Of a DNA stretch of 59,946 bases, positions 1-8,731 are shown piece by piece. The stretch comes from an archaeon (lineage in GTDB: Archaea; Thermoproteota; Nitrososphaeria; Nitrososphaerales; UBA183). Where the stretch lies: assembly GCA_021807225.1 (NCBI GenBank), contig JAKAPI010000003.1, positions 1-59,946 of the forward strand, read 5' to 3'. The notes beneath the pieces are model-generated. The model was given only the letters and a program-made list of their open reading frames with translations, ran no database searches and had not been told where the DNA came from. Every line of letters starts with the position of its first letter. Within the stretch, counting starts at the first letter, position 1. The position numbers and the translations under genes are program-made.

Positions 1-2
1 AG

Positions 3-341
3 AAGTACGGGAAGGCGAACCTGCAGCCTCTCATGAGAGGGGCCTACACCCAGGCGCCCAGGGTTCAGCTCGCCGAACTCGAGATCCCGGAGAAGATGGA
101 CTACATGACGAAGCTGTCCGCGGGCCTTCACGGTGGGGTCTCGGTGACCCTCGACGGCTCGGCGGAGGAAGTGAGGGGGATCTACAACCTGATACTCAAC
201 GCCACGCCGAAGCTGCCCTACTTCAAGGTGGACAGGACCATCTCCGTCTGCAGGAACTGCGGGGCGAAGCTCCCGCAGGGCTCCGCCAGGTGCCCGAGGT
301 GCAAGTCGGTCGCAATGGCCCAGTATTCGACAGCGGGCTAG
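3..341 (+). CDS. C-terminal part of an anaerobic (class III-like) ribonucleoside-triphosphate reductase
   Basis: The reading frame is open to the window edge, so the gene begins upstream. The segment LPYFKVDRTISVCRNCG matches the strand entering the zinc knuckle of NrdD proteins (family pattern IPYF...T.S.CP..G), followed by a second pair, RCPRC, giving a C-x2-C...C-x2-C zinc site. NrdD reduces ribonucleoside triphosphates anaerobically using a glycyl radical near the C-terminus. Here the protein stops at QYSTAG, just where the RVxGY-type radical motif is expected, so the usual tail is missing. The complete B12-dependent RNR follows 150 nt downstream. The family call rests on the C-terminus only; another RNR-like protein is possible. 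Confidence 0.6.
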   Translation, partial: KYGKANLQPLMRGAYTQAPRVQLAELEIPEKMDYMTKLSAGLHGGVSVTLDGSAEEVRGIYNLILNATPKLPYFKVDRTISVCRNCGAKLPQGSARCPRCKSVAMAQYSTAG

Positions 342-427
342 TCCCCTCCAATCCACTTAACTTCTTGTCAAAACGAGTTAACAGCGGCGCGCCTCATGTC
401 GTCGACCGGGCGCTCGCCGTCTTGCAT

Positions 428-467
428 GTTGGTTAACTAACAATCAGCCGTGGGTGAGATATATATC
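428..467 (+). promoter_or_regulatory. Promoter region of nrdJ: GTTAAC-centred palindrome and TATA box
   Basis: GATATATATC at 458-467 is a palindromic TATA-like box centred about 33 nt before ATG 495, predicting a start of transcription near 488. Immediately upstream, GTTGGTTAACTAAC (428-441) is an imperfect palindrome around GTTAAC; the same hexamer recurs at 377-382. The repeats could be an operator for RNR control. That role is inference. Confidence 0.5.
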
Positions 468-494
468 CCGGACGATGGGGTTGAGGCCAAGGTT

Positions 495-2798
495 ATGACG
501 TCGATCGTTGAGCAACCACACGACTCTCCGGACGTAGGAGAGGAGCTGAAAGGGGAGGTAAGACTCCCGACAGAGACGCTGGCTGCGTTCGGAGGAGATG
601 AACTGCGCGCCCGCGTGTTCTATGAGAAGTATGCCCTGAGAGACCCCGACGGAAGGCAGGTGGAGAAGGTCCCGTCAGACATGTGGCGCAGGGTCGCCAG
701 GGAGCTCGCCTCGCCGGAGAAGGACGAGGAGAAGAGGAAGGAGTGGGGGGCCAAGTTCTACTGGCTCCTTGAGAACTACAGGTTCGTCCCAGGAGGGAGG
801 ATTCTGTTCGGTGCGGGGCAGACCAGGAAGTCTACGCTGCTGAACTGTTACTTCTTCAAGATAAGAGAGGACTCGATAGAGGCCATCTTCGACTGGTGCA
901 AGGAGGCCGCCAGGACCTACAGCTTCGGGGGAGGGGTAGGCACGGACATCTCGGTCCTGAGGCCCAAGGGGGCCCCGGTGAACAACTCGGCGATCTACAG
1001 CTCCGGCTCCGTCTCATTCATGGAGCTGCTCTCGACCACCACCGGCACCATCGGCCAGGCGGGGAGGCGGGGCGCTCTCATGATCACCATCAGGGTGGAC
1101 CACCCGGACGTGATGGACTTCATCGGCGTCAAGAGGGACCTCAAGAGGGTGAACTTTGCCAACATCTCCGTGAAGATCACCGACGACTTCATGAGGGCGG
1201 TGGAGACCGACGGCGACTTCCAGCTGCACTTCAAGAACGAGAAGGCAGAGGTCAACCGGACAGTCAGGGCCCGAGACGTCTGGAAGTCACTGATCAAGGG
1301 AGCGTGGCAGTCGGCAGAGCCCGGCGTGCTCTTCTGGGACGCCATCAAGCGCGAGTCAACCACCGAGTACAACGGCATGGAAGTCCAGGGAGTCAACCCC
1401 TGCAGCGAGCAGACCCTCGAAAGCTACGGGTGCTGCTGCCTGGGGTCGGTGAACCTCAGCGCCTTCGTAAAAGATCCGTTCACCGAGAGCGCGAGCATCG
1501 ACTGGGACCAGCTCACGAGGGCCGCCCAATATGGGGTCAGGTTCCTCGACAACGTCCTCGACTACAATGCTGAGAGACACCCACTGCAGCAGCAGAAAGG
1601 GGCGTCGCTGCACAGCAGGAGGATAGGGGTGGGCATCACGGGCCTGGGAGACATGCTGATCAAGCTGGGGCTGAAGTACGATGAAGACTCCACCATAGGG
1701 TTCGTGGACCACCTGTTCGAGAGGATCAAGAACGTGTTCTACGACTACTCGACCGAGCTCGCCAGGGAGAAGGGGAGCTTTCCGGCCTTCGACGCGGGCA
1801 AGCACCTCGCACAGCCGTTCGTCTCCAGGCTTGATGAGAAGGTGAAGGAGAAGATCAGGACCCAGGGGATCAGGAACGCGGCGGTGACCACCATACCCCC
1901 GGTCGGCTCGGGGTCGATACTGGCAGGGACCAGCAGCGGGGTCGAGCCGGTCTTCGCCCTCTTCTACACGCGGAGGAGCAAGTCGCTCAGCGAGGGGGAG
2001 TTCAAGGTCTTCCACCCGCTCGTGAAGGAGTACATGGCGACCACCGGGGCGAAGGAGGAAGGGCAGGTCCCGAACTACTTCGTAACTTCCCACCAGATCA
2101 GGCCGGAGATGCGAGTGAAGATGCAGGCGACGATCCAGAAGCACATCGACACCGCCATCTCGAGCACCGTCAACCTCCCCGAAGAGATCACGCCCGAGGA
2201 AGTCGAGAAGATCTACCTCCTAGCCTGGAAGATGGGATGCAAGGGCATCACCGTCTACAGGGAAGGGAGCAGAGAAGGGATCCTTGAGACGGCGAAAGTG
2301 GGGAAGAAGGTCGAAGCCCCGAAGACCCCCGAGTCATTCGAGCGGCCCAAGGTCATGGAGGGGAGGACCCTGAAGTTGAAGTTGCCTCAGGGGAGCATCT
2401 ACCTCACGGCCAACCTCGTCGGCGGCGAGATCAAGGAGGTCTTCGTCACCCTGGGCAAGTCTGGCGCAGATGAGAACGCGGACGCGGCCGCCCTTGGAAG
2501 GCTCATCAGCCTCTACCTCCAGCACGGAGGGGACATCAAGAACGTCACCTCCACCCTGAAGGGGATCAAGGGGAAGTACGTCTCCTGGGACGAGGGGACG
2601 CAGCTGCAGTCCATCCCCGACGCCATCGCCAAGGCGCTGGAGCTGCTGACCCTGAACCACGTGGTCAAGGAGTCGGCGAACCCTGTGCAGGCGAAGCCGT
2701 CGGAGGGAGGAACCTGCCCCGACTGCCACGAGAGCACCCTGATCTTCGAGAACGGGTGCTACCACTGCAATACGTGCGGCTACTCAAAGTGTGAGTAG
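495..2798 (+). CDS. nrdJ: Adenosylcobalamin-dependent (class II) ribonucleoside-diphosphate reductase
   Basis: Reduces ribonucleotides to deoxyribonucleotides with a B12-generated thiyl radical, independently of oxygen. Family blocks in order: PGGRILFGAG, LNCYFF (first redox Cys), SFGGGVGTDISVLRP, the active-site loop NPCSEQ with radical Cys and Glu, the barrel strand TTIPPVGSGSILAGTSSGVEP, MGCKGITVYREGSREG, and a C-terminal tail with CPDCH...CYHCNTCG, a zinc or shuttle-cysteine region. About 767 residues, normal for NrdJ, with no intein. A GTG at 450 is in frame but lies before the TATA box, so ATG 495 with a short leader is preferred. The preceding gene is a class III-like RNR, suggesting one dNTP locus. 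Confidence 0.95.
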   Translation: MTSIVEQPHDSPDVGEELKGEVRLPTETLAAFGGDELRARVFYEKYALRDPDGRQVEKVPSDMWRRVARELASPEKDEEKRKEWGAKFYWLLENYRFVPGGRILFGAGQTRKSTLLNCYFFKIREDSIEAIFDWCKEAARTYSFGGGVGTDISVLRPKGAPVNNSAIYSSGSVSFMELLSTTTGTIGQAGRRGALMITIRVDHPDVMDFIGVKRDLKRVNFANISVKITDDFMRAVETDGDFQLHFKNEKAEVNRTVRARDVWKSLIKGAWQSAEPGVLFWDAIKRESTTEYNGMEVQGVNPCSEQTLESYGCCCLGSVNLSAFVKDPFTESASIDWDQLTRAAQYGVRFLDNVLDYNAERHPLQQQKGASLHSRRIGVGITGLGDMLIKLGLKYDEDSTIGFVDHLFERIKNVFYDYSTELAREKGSFPAFDAGKHLAQPFVSRLDEKVKEKIRTQGIRNAAVTTIPPVGSGSILAGTSSGVEPVFALFYTRRSKSLSEGEFKVFHPLVKEYMATTGAKEEGQVPNYFVTSHQIRPEMRVKMQATIQKHIDTAISSTVNLPEEITPEEVEKIYLLAWKMGCKGITVYREGSREGILETAKVGKKVEAPKTPESFERPKVMEGRTLKLKLPQGSIYLTANLVGGEIKEVFVTLGKSGADENADAAALGRLISLYLQHGGDIKNVTSTLKGIKGKYVSWDEGTQLQSIPDAIAKALELLTLNHVVKESANPVQAKPSEGGTCPDCHESTLIFENGCYHCNTCGYSKCE

Positions 2799-2867
2799 GG
2801 ACCGTCGGGCCCGGGGGTGACCCCCGGCCCCACAACGATTTTACAGAGCCCCAGAGCGACGGCCACG

Positions 2868-3095
2868 ATGGCGAAGGGGAGCAGGGCCCTGTTCACGGTC
2901 ATACTGGTGACGGCGTTCGTCATGACCCCCCTCGTACTTGGAGGGGCGCTGCTCGGCTTCTATGTGGGAGGACAGACAGGGTACTCGGGGAGCGTCCTGG
3001 CCATAGCGTTTTCGACTGCGGGGTTCGTGGCAGGGATGGTGGCGGTCTTCCGGGTGATAAAGGCGGTCGTGGCGCGGGCAGATTCTACTGGCTGA
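2868..3095 (+). CDS. Small two-helix membrane protein, AtpZ/AtpI-like
   Basis: Seventy-five residues with two hydrophobic helices separated by a short Gly-rich turn; the second half (GFVAGMVAVFRVIK) resembles the AtpZ pattern G..aG...~~r..k. It lies tail to tail with the ATP synthase operon. AtpZ/AtpI proteins of F-type operons act in c-ring assembly or Mg/Ca transport, so a helper role for the archaeal enzyme is plausible but inferred from a weak pattern plus position. A GTG at 2817 is in frame, but CGATTTTACA about 26 nt before ATG 2868 supports the shorter start. The 3' end overlaps the opposite-strand 45-codon gene by 11 nt. Confidence 0.5.
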   Translation: MAKGSRALFTVILVTAFVMTPLVLGGALLGFYVGGQTGYSGSVLAIAFSTAGFVAGMVAVFRVIKAVVARADSTG

Positions 3096-3222
3096 TCTTC
3101 TTCAGCGCTTCAGCCTTCGCCTTCTCGACCTTGGCCTTCAGCTCCTCTGCCGCCTGGTCGTAGGCTTCCGCCACCCGCTTGGTCGCGGACTTGAAGGGCT
3201 CGTCCGCCAGGTTGTCGCTCAT
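3085..3222 (-). CDS. 45-residue amphipathic-helix peptide, last gene of the ATP synthase operon
   Basis: Encodes a 45-residue protein starting MSDNLADEPF. Its ATG overlaps the TGA of atpD as ATGA, the same coupling seen elsewhere in this operon, which argues for real translation. From about residue 14 it is one charged, Ala/Lys/Glu-rich helix of coiled-coil type, reminiscent of fragments of stalk subunits E and H. No known family is recognised. It could be a peripheral-stalk or regulatory peptide; the coupling is seen, the role is inference. Confidence 0.55.
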   Translation of the reverse strand: MSDNLADEPFKSATKRVAEAYDQAAEELKAKVEKAKAEALKKISQ

Positions 3223-3860
3223 ACGGCGGCCTTCCTTTCGAGGACCTTCTTAACATGCTTTAGCCTGGAGAACTCTTCCCTTTCCCTCTCTTCGAGGGTC
3301 GCCTGGATGTAACGGATCGAGCGCTCGTATCTGGGGATGATCATGTACTCCAGGGCGTTCAACAGCCGCTGGGTCTTCTCCAGCTCCTTCGCCAGCCGGA
3401 AGATGGCGTTTTCGTACTCCGCCGCCCGGAAGATTGACGGGAGAGCCTTCCTCATCTGGCGGGAAGCCCTGTCGACGGCGACGTTGGAGTCCGCGAAGCC
3501 GTAGGTCATGCCCACGTCCTTCTCAGCGAGCTTGATCGAGGGGATGTCGACATCCACTATCCGGCGGACGCTCACGTCGGCCTCCACCATGGGCGGGGTG
3601 TTGGCCGCCGTCCCTTCCAGCCTCAGCGGACCGAGCTTGAGGTAGGCGTCGAACAGGGCGAGGTAGGCGTCGGAGAGAGGCTGGGAGATCGCGTCCCTGG
3701 CGATGGTGGCCTGCTCGATCATCTCGTCCAGGCGCTTCAGCAGGACGTCACGCTTGTCGTCGAGGACCTTCTTCACTCTGACGGCTGTCTGGAGCCTGCG
3801 GCGAGTCCCGATGAGCTCGATCTTGGTCGGAAGCACGCCTCCGCCCGAAGCTACGGACAT
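3219..3860 (-). CDS. atpD: A-type ATP synthase subunit D (central stalk)
   Basis: Subunit D is the coiled-coil rotor shaft that turns inside the A3B3 head. The 213 residues match family size, with the typical N-terminal PTKIELIGTRRRLQTAVRVKKVLDDKRD helix (first residues quoted by motif KIELI...R..L..A..G/V..LLK..RD) and a long C-terminal helix with EYMIIPRYERSIRYI. The gene starts 3 nt after atpB ends, and its stop overlaps the start of the 45-codon gene. Membership in the operon is clear from spacing and order. Confidence 0.93.
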   Translation of the reverse strand: MSVASGGGVLPTKIELIGTRRRLQTAVRVKKVLDDKRDVLLKRLDEMIEQATIARDAISQPLSDAYLALFDAYLKLGPLRLEGTAANTPPMVEADVSVRRIVDVDIPSIKLAEKDVGMTYGFADSNVAVDRASRQMRKALPSIFRAAEYENAIFRLAKELEKTQRLLNALEYMIIPRYERSIRYIQATLEEREREEFSRLKHVKKVLERKAAV

Positions 3861-3863
3861 CTT

Positions 3864-5276
3864 CTACCCCGCCGACTTGCCGCGGACGTAGTTTTGCTTG
3901 ATGAAATCTTCCTTGATGTTCGTAAGCTCGCTCTCAGGCAGGATGGAGAGCGTCTCCCAGGCGATCCGGTGGGTGTCTTCGAAGGTCCTGTTCTCGTCGT
4001 ACCCCTGGTTGAGGAACTTCTGCTCGAACTCGTCCCCGAACTGGAGGTACCTCAGGTCAGCACCGGTGAGGCCGGACTTGCCGACGATCTCCGCAAGAGC
4101 CCTGAGCTCGACCGCCCTGGCGTAGGCGTTGTAGAGCTGGTTCCCCACCTGGTGTTGGTCGGGGCGGGCCTTCCCCTGTTTTATGACGTATCCGAGCGCC
4201 GGCCCCATCAGCCTGCTGAGGCTGGAGAGGACGTAGACCGGGGGATAGATGCCCTTCCTGAAGAGCTCCCTCCCGAGGAATATCTGGCCCTCGGTGATGT
4301 AGCCGGTGAGGTCAGGGATCGGGTGCGTCACGTCGTCGCTGGGCATGGAGAGGATGGGCATCTGGGTGATGCTCCCCTTCTTCCCCTTGATCCTGCCCGC
4401 CCTTTCGTAGTTGGTGGCGAGGTCAGTGTAGAGGTACCCCGGAAACCCCTTCCGGCCAGGGACTTCCTCCCTGGCGGCCGAGATTTCGCGGAGGGCTTCG
4501 GCGTAGTTGGTGATGTCTGTGATGATTACGAGGACGTGCATCCCCAGCTCGAAGGCCAGGTACTCTGCCGCGGTGAGCGCTACCCTCGGGGTGATGATCC
4601 TCTCGATGGCTGGGTCGTCGGCCAGGTTCAGGTACAGGATGCTCCTCCTGATCGCGCCAGACTCCGCGAGCGTCCTCTGGAAGAACGAGGCTTCGCTGTG
4701 CGAGACTCCGACCGCGGCGAAGACCACTGCGAACTCCTCCCCTTCCCCCACCACCGTCGCCTGCCTGGCTATCTGTGCGGCGAGCATGTTGTGAGGCATC
4801 CCTGCCCCGGAGAAGATGGGGAGCTTCTGGCCCCTGACGAGGGTGAGCATGCCGTCGATGACGGACACCCCGGTCTGGATGAGGTCGGTCGGGTACTCCC
4901 TCCGTTCCGGGTTGATCGGTGCGCCGTTGACGTCGAGGAATGTCTTGGCCACAGGCTCGGGGAGCCCGTCCTGGGGGCGGCCGAGGCCGTCGAAGACCCT
5001 CCCCAGCAGTTGGTCAGAGACGGGGAGCTGCATGGTCTTGCCGAGGAAGCGCGCCCTGGTCCCGCTCACGGAGAGCCCGGAAGTCCCCTCGAAGACCTGC
5101 ACGACGGCCTTTCCGAAGCCTGTCTCGAGGACCCTGGCGAGCCTCCGGCTCCCGGAGTTGTCTTCGATCTCGACCAGCTCGTCGAAGGCCGCCCTGTCGA
5201 CCCCGTCTACGACGAGGAGCGGACCCCTGATTTCAGCGACCTTGCTGTACTCGAGCCCCGAGGGAGACTTGCTCAA
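3864..5276 (-). CDS. atpB: A-type ATP synthase subunit B (non-catalytic, regulatory)
   Basis: Non-catalytic partner of subunit A in the A3B3 hexamer. The 470 residues include the beta-barrel N-terminus ([15 protein letters not shown]), FSGAGMPHN at the degenerate P-loop position, the [22 protein letters not shown] block and the C-terminal helical domain. The frame continues upstream inside atpA, but homology begins at [12 protein letters not shown]. The start is a TTG that overlaps the atpA stop (TTGA) and has GGAGG 7 nt before it. Expression is therefore coupled to atpA. Confidence 0.95.
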   Translation of the reverse strand: MSKSPSGLEYSKVAEIRGPLLVVDGVDRAAFDELVEIEDNSGSRRLARVLETGFGKAVVQVFEGTSGLSVSGTRARFLGKTMQLPVSDQLLGRVFDGLGRPQDGLPEPVAKTFLDVNGAPINPERREYPTDLIQTGVSVIDGMLTLVRGQKLPIFSGAGMPHNMLAAQIARQATVVGEGEEFAVVFAAVGVSHSEASFFQRTLAESGAIRRSILYLNLADDPAIERIITPRVALTAAEYLAFELGMHVLVIITDITNYAEALREISAAREEVPGRKGFPGYLYTDLATNYERAGRIKGKKGSITQMPILSMPSDDVTHPIPDLTGYITEGQIFLGRELFRKGIYPPVYVLSSLSRLMGPALGYVIKQGKARPDQHQVGNQLYNAYARAVELRALAEIVGKSGLTGADLRYLQFGDEFEQKFLNQGYDENRTFEDTHRIAWETLSILPESELTNIKEDFIKQNYVRGKSAG

Positions 5277-7057
5277 GCCCGTACCTCCTGTACCCCGGAG
5301 ATCGAGGAGAACTCGTCGAACATCTGCTTGGAAAGCGCCTCCAGCTTGCCGAGGTCGTCGCTCTTGATGGAGAACTTGGCTCGGAGCATAGGCGCCACCA
5401 CCTGCATCCCTCTGAGCTTCGAAAGCGGGACCCCGTTCCTCACCGCCTTCAGCGCCTCCCTGTGGTACTGGACGAACATCTTCATCATCATGAACTGCTT
5501 CTGCGGGCTGCAGTAGGCGTCGGTGTCGTCGTAGGCGTTCTGCTGCAGGAAACCGATCTGGATCATCCTGGCAACGTCGAGGATGAGCTTCTCCTCGTCT
5601 GGGAGAGCCTCCGGCCCGAGCAGCCTGACGATTTCCTTGAGGGCGTCCTCCCTCTGAAGGATGCCGTAGGCCTCGTTCCTGATCGACAACCACTCCTTGT
5701 CGACCCTCTCGCCCCACCACTTCGACACAGACTCGATGTAGCCCGAGTAGGAGCTCATCCAGTTGATGGACGGATAGTGCCTCGAATAGGCGAGCCTCGC
5801 GTCGAGGGCCCAGAAGTTCTTGACGAAGCGGATGGTCTGCGACGTGACCGGCTCGGTGAAGTCTCCTCCCGCAGGAGAGACGGCCCCGATGAGCGTGATT
5901 GACCCCGTCCTCGCCGGGGTACCTAGGGCGTCGGCCCTGCCTGCCCTCTCATAGAACTCGGCGAGCCTTGAAGCGAGATACGACGGGTACCCTTCCTCCG
6001 CAGGCATCTCCTCCAGCCTGCCGCTGATCTCTCTGAGCGCTTCCGCCCATCTGCTGGTCGAGTCGGCTACAAGGACCGTGTCGTAGCCCATGTCCCTGTA
6101 GTACTCGGCCATGGTGACCCCGGTGTAGATGCTCGCCTCCCTGGCGGCCACCGGCATGTTGCTGACGTTTGCGATGAGGATGGTCCTCTCCATGAGAGGG
6201 CGGCCGCTCGCCGGGTCGATCAGCTCTGGGAACTCGACGAGGACCTCGGTCATCTCGTTGCCCCTCTCGCCGCAGCCGATGTGGAACACGACCTTGGCGT
6301 CGGCCCACTTTGCGACGCTGTGCAGGGTAACGGTCTTGCCAGTCCCGAAGGCTCCGGGGATCGCCCCCGTCCCCCCCTTGGACATCGGGAAGAAGGAATC
6401 CAGGACCCTCTGACCGGTGAGCAGCGGGATCTCCGGGTCGAGCCTCTCCCTGATGGGCCTGGGAGTCCTGACGGGCCATGTATGATACAGCATGAGCTCC
6501 TGCTTCTTGCCTGACTTGTCCTCGGCCGTCGCGACTACCTCCTGGACCTTGTACTTGCCTCCCTTGACGACGTCCTTGACCTTCGACTTGGGCGCCGTCG
6601 GAGGGACCAGGATGCGGTGCTCTATCAGTGGGGTCTCCTTGACCGTCCCGAGTATCGAGCCGCCTTCGAGCTCGTCTCCCTTCTTGACCGAGGGGACGAA
6701 CTCCCACTCCTTGTCGAAGGGGATCGAGTTGGCGGTGACCCCCCTGGTGATGAAGGCGCCCGCCTTCTGAGCTATCACGTCCAGGGGCCGCTGCAGCCCG
6801 TCGTAGATCGTCCCTATCATGCCTGGCCCGAGGGTGGTGGAGAGGGGCTGCCCCGTACCGACTACCGGCTCCCCCGGCCTGAGGCCGCTGGTCGACTCGT
6901 AGACCTGGACGAAAGCTATGTCTCCCGTGAGCTTGATCACCTCTCCTACAAGCTTCTCCTCGCCGACCTGGGTGACTTCGTACATCTTTGAGGAAGCCAT
7001 GCCAGAAGCCTTCACTGCCGGCCCGGAAATCCACTCGATCTTCCCTTTGACAGGCAA
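5273..7057 (-). CDS. atpA: A-type ATP synthase catalytic subunit A
   Basis: Catalytic subunit that makes or hydrolyses ATP. At 594 residues it matches the family and contains the bulge domain, the P-loop GAFGTGKT (about residue 237), the [13 protein letters not shown] block with the catalytic Glu, and [15 protein letters not shown]. No intein interrupts the P-loop, a common intein site in archaeal A subunits. The start is TTG, giving [15 protein letters not shown], which aligns with other A subunits. A TATA box lies about 36 nt upstream, so the A-B-D part of the operon may have its own promoter. Confidence 0.96.
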   Translation of the reverse strand: MPVKGKIEWISGPAVKASGMASSKMYEVTQVGEEKLVGEVIKLTGDIAFVQVYESTSGLRPGEPVVGTGQPLSTTLGPGMIGTIYDGLQRPLDVIAQKAGAFITRGVTANSIPFDKEWEFVPSVKKGDELEGGSILGTVKETPLIEHRILVPPTAPKSKVKDVVKGGKYKVQEVVATAEDKSGKKQELMLYHTWPVRTPRPIRERLDPEIPLLTGQRVLDSFFPMSKGGTGAIPGAFGTGKTVTLHSVAKWADAKVVFHIGCGERGNEMTEVLVEFPELIDPASGRPLMERTILIANVSNMPVAAREASIYTGVTMAEYYRDMGYDTVLVADSTSRWAEALREISGRLEEMPAEEGYPSYLASRLAEFYERAGRADALGTPARTGSITLIGAVSPAGGDFTEPVTSQTIRFVKNFWALDARLAYSRHYPSINWMSSYSGYIESVSKWWGERVDKEWLSIRNEAYGILQREDALKEIVRLLGPEALPDEEKLILDVARMIQIGFLQQNAYDDTDAYCSPQKQFMMMKMFVQYHREALKAVRNGVPLSKLRGMQVVAPMLRAKFSIKSDDLGKLEALSKQMFDEFSSISGVQEVRA

Positions 7058-7088
7058 GAGAGAACTGTTCGACCGGCGAAATTGTCGG

Positions 7089-7100
7089 CCTTATAACGTT
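7089..7100 (-). promoter_or_regulatory. TATA-like box before atpA
   Basis: On the minus strand AACGTTATAAGG lies in the 72-nt gap between atpE and atpA. Its centre predicts a start site near 7068 and a leader of about 10 nt. It suggests an internal promoter giving extra A-B-D transcript relative to H-F-E. Confidence 0.5.
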
Positions 7101-7129
7101 TAGAACCCGAAATCGTCCGACTGGTTGTT

Positions 7130-7723
7130 TCAGGACCCTGTGAGGATGGCGGCAGTTTCCTTCCTGAGGTCGGCCCTCATCCGCTCGAGCCTAGCCTCGA
7201 AGGTGTTGTCGAACCTTACAGAGCCGTCAGGGGTCGTGAGGACCACCCCTCCAGTTGCATCTATTGGCTCCGCCGCGACGGTGACCTTGGCCCCACCGTC
7301 GAGCCTCTTGAGCGCCCCGGCCGCCGCCTTCCTGTCTTTGGCGGGGCAGTGGACGGTGGCCCGCGGACCTATCACGTCGAGGCCCTCTTGGATCAGCCCC
7401 GCGAGCGCCTTCTCATGGGCAGCCCCCTCCACCTCCGAGACCTGCTTCATGGCCGCGTCGAAGGCCTCGTTGACCCCCTTTTCGAGCGCTTTTAGTTGAG
7501 AGTTCCTGGCCTGGAGTTCAGCCGCTCCGATAATCTGCCTCTTCACCGACTCCGCCTGCTTCACGCTCGTCTCGAGCACCTTGGCGACCGCGTCGGCAGT
7601 ATCCTTTCTCACCGCCTCGACCCTGTCGAGGGTCTCCTTGCGCCCCGCTTCGATGTCCGCCATCGCTTCCTTTTCGAACTCTCCGGCGACCTTCTCGAGA
7701 GTGTCTGAAGCTGCCTTGCTCAT
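7130..7723 (-). CDS. atpE: A-type ATP synthase subunit E (peripheral stalk)
   Basis: Subunit E forms the peripheral stalk with subunit H and holds the A3B3 head against the stator. The 197 residues show the expected layout: a long charged N-terminal helix (EFEKEAMADIEAGRKE...) followed by a globular C-terminal domain with VHCPAKDRK and a GGVVLTTPDGSVRFDNTFEARLERM block, the diagnostic E-subunit motif. Start ATG at 7723 lies 4 nt after the atpF stop. Confidence 0.92.
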   Translation of the reverse strand: MSKAASDTLEKVAGEFEKEAMADIEAGRKETLDRVEAVRKDTADAVAKVLETSVKQAESVKRQIIGAAELQARNSQLKALEKGVNEAFDAAMKQVSEVEGAAHEKALAGLIQEGLDVIGPRATVHCPAKDRKAAAGALKRLDGGAKVTVAAEPIDATGGVVLTTPDGSVRFDNTFEARLERMRADLRKETAAILTGS

Positions 7724-7727
7724 CCTA

Positions 7728-8024
7728 TCAGACTCCTAGGATCGCCCTCAGCATCGCCCTGTACTCGACCTTCTCCTTCTTGCTCCCCGGGCCCGGCACC
7801 TCATAGATCAAGGGTATCGCCTTCTTCGCCCTCATGGCGGTGAGCTTGTCGGAGATCGGCTTGGCCACGTCGTCGCTCACCATGATCAGGCCTACGGTCG
7901 GGTCTTTGGAGAGAGCCTCTATCCTCCCGAGCGCAGCGTCCGCGCTGGACACGTATTCCCCGCTGACCCCAGAAAGCACGAACCCCGTGACGAACGCCTT
8001 GCCGCCGACCGCGACCACCTTCAT
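7728..8024 (-). CDS. atpF: A-type ATP synthase subunit F (central stalk)
   Basis: Small Rossmann-like rotor subunit that binds subunit D. The 98 residues start MKVVAVGGKAFVTGFVLSGV, contain VGLIMVSDDVA and IPLIYEVPGPGS, and match family size. The start codon overlaps the stop of the upstream stalk gene (ATGA), and atpE follows within 4 nt. Confidence 0.92.
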   Translation of the reverse strand: MKVVAVGGKAFVTGFVLSGVSGEYVSSADAALGRIEALSKDPTVGLIMVSDDVAKPISDKLTAMRAKKAIPLIYEVPGPGSKKEKVEYRAMLRAILGV

Positions 8025-8350
8025 GCGCCCTCACCCAGGAGCCTGGCCGCCACCATCTTGGCCGCCTCGGACCTGTGCTTTGAAATCGAGACTTCGAACG
8101 CCTTGAGTTCCGCCTCCCCCTTCTTCGCGATCTTGTCGGCGTCGCCTTCGGCGTCCTTCTTCGCCTTCGCGACCCTTTGAGAAGCTATTTCTTGGGCCCT
8201 CGAGACCGCCGTGGCCCTCGCCGCTTCGGCCCAGTCGGCCGCGTCCTTCGTCGCCTTCCTCTTCGCCTCGGCTGCGTCGGCCCTCGCCCTGTCGAGCTCC
8301 GACTCGAACTCCACCAGGGCCTTCACTGTCTGTTCGACGGCCGAAGTCAT
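8021..8350 (-). CDS. A-type ATP synthase peripheral-stalk subunit H-like
   Basis: A 109-residue almost purely helical, Ala/Lys/Glu-rich coiled coil, first gene of the ATP synthase operon and translationally coupled to atpF. Subunit H (AhaH) pairs with E in the right-handed peripheral stalk; length, composition and first position fit. Heptad proteins carry little sequence signature, so identity rests largely on context. It has its own TATA box (8381-8390). The a-type subunit I usually encoded next to H is absent here. Confidence 0.8.
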   Translation of the reverse strand: MTSAVEQTVKALVEFESELDRARADAAEAKRKATKDAADWAEAARATAVSRAQEIASQRVAKAKKDAEGDADKIAKKGEAELKAFEVSISKHRSEAAKMVAARLLGEGA

Positions 8351-8380
8351 GTAAGCCTCGATTCGTCTGCCTCTGAGTTC

Positions 8381-8390
8381 TGTAATTAAA
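8381..8390 (-). promoter_or_regulatory. TATA-like box of the ATP synthase operon
   Basis: TTTAATTACA on the minus strand is centred about 36 nt before the ATG of the H-like gene, predicting transcription from about 8360 with a 10-nt leader. It lies in the 48-nt gap after the NAC gene and is taken as the main operon promoter. Confidence 0.5.
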
Positions 8391-8398
8391 CGTTCAGA

Positions 8399-8731
8399 CT
8401 ATGAGGTGAGCTTCAGGATCGCCCTGGCCACCTCGCCCTCCGACTGCTCCAGTGCCGCGACCGCCTTCTCCCTGCTGGACCCGGTCTGCTGCTGGACCAG
8501 GAGTATGTCTTCGTCGCTGAAGGCCTTCTTCTCGACCTCGACCTCCTCGACCTCCCCCGCCACCTGGAAGATGCGGTTCCCCTGGGCGTTGACTTCGGAC
8601 ACGGAAGCGTTGGTGATGTGCAGCTCCTTGTCGGCTGTCCTTATGATTACCTCTTCCACGTTGGGAATCTCCTTCATGTTGATCCCCATCCTGTCCATCA
8701 TGCGTCTGGCGTTCCTGTTGTCCATCTTCAT
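8399..8731 (-). CDS. nac: Nascent polypeptide-associated complex protein (archaeal NAC)
   Basis: Ribosome-associated chaperone that meets new chains at the exit tunnel and forms a homodimer in archaea. The 110 residues carry the basic N-terminus with NARRMMDRMGI, the NAC beta-barrel (about residues 25-65) and a C-terminal UBA helix triplet (FSDEDILLVQQQTG...). Its start overlaps the stop of the PUA gene, so the two form a coupled pair; this PUA-NAC linkage is common in archaea. Confidence 0.95.
   Translation of the reverse strand: MKMDNRNARRMMDRMGINMKEIPNVEEVIIRTADKELHITNASVSEVNAQGNRIFQVAGEVEEVEVEKKAFSDEDILLVQQQTGSSREKAVAALEQSEGEVARAILKLTS

Noticed and set aside
450..494. GTG 450 as start of nrdJ.
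   Set aside because: The extension would lie over the TATA box GATATATATC and is not similar to other class II RNR N-termini.
3894..5516. Long plus-strand frame (540 codons) antisense to atpB.
   Set aside because: It is the GC-driven mirror of a strongly conserved gene, with Val/Leu/Glu/Asp-rich low-complexity composition and no family similarity.
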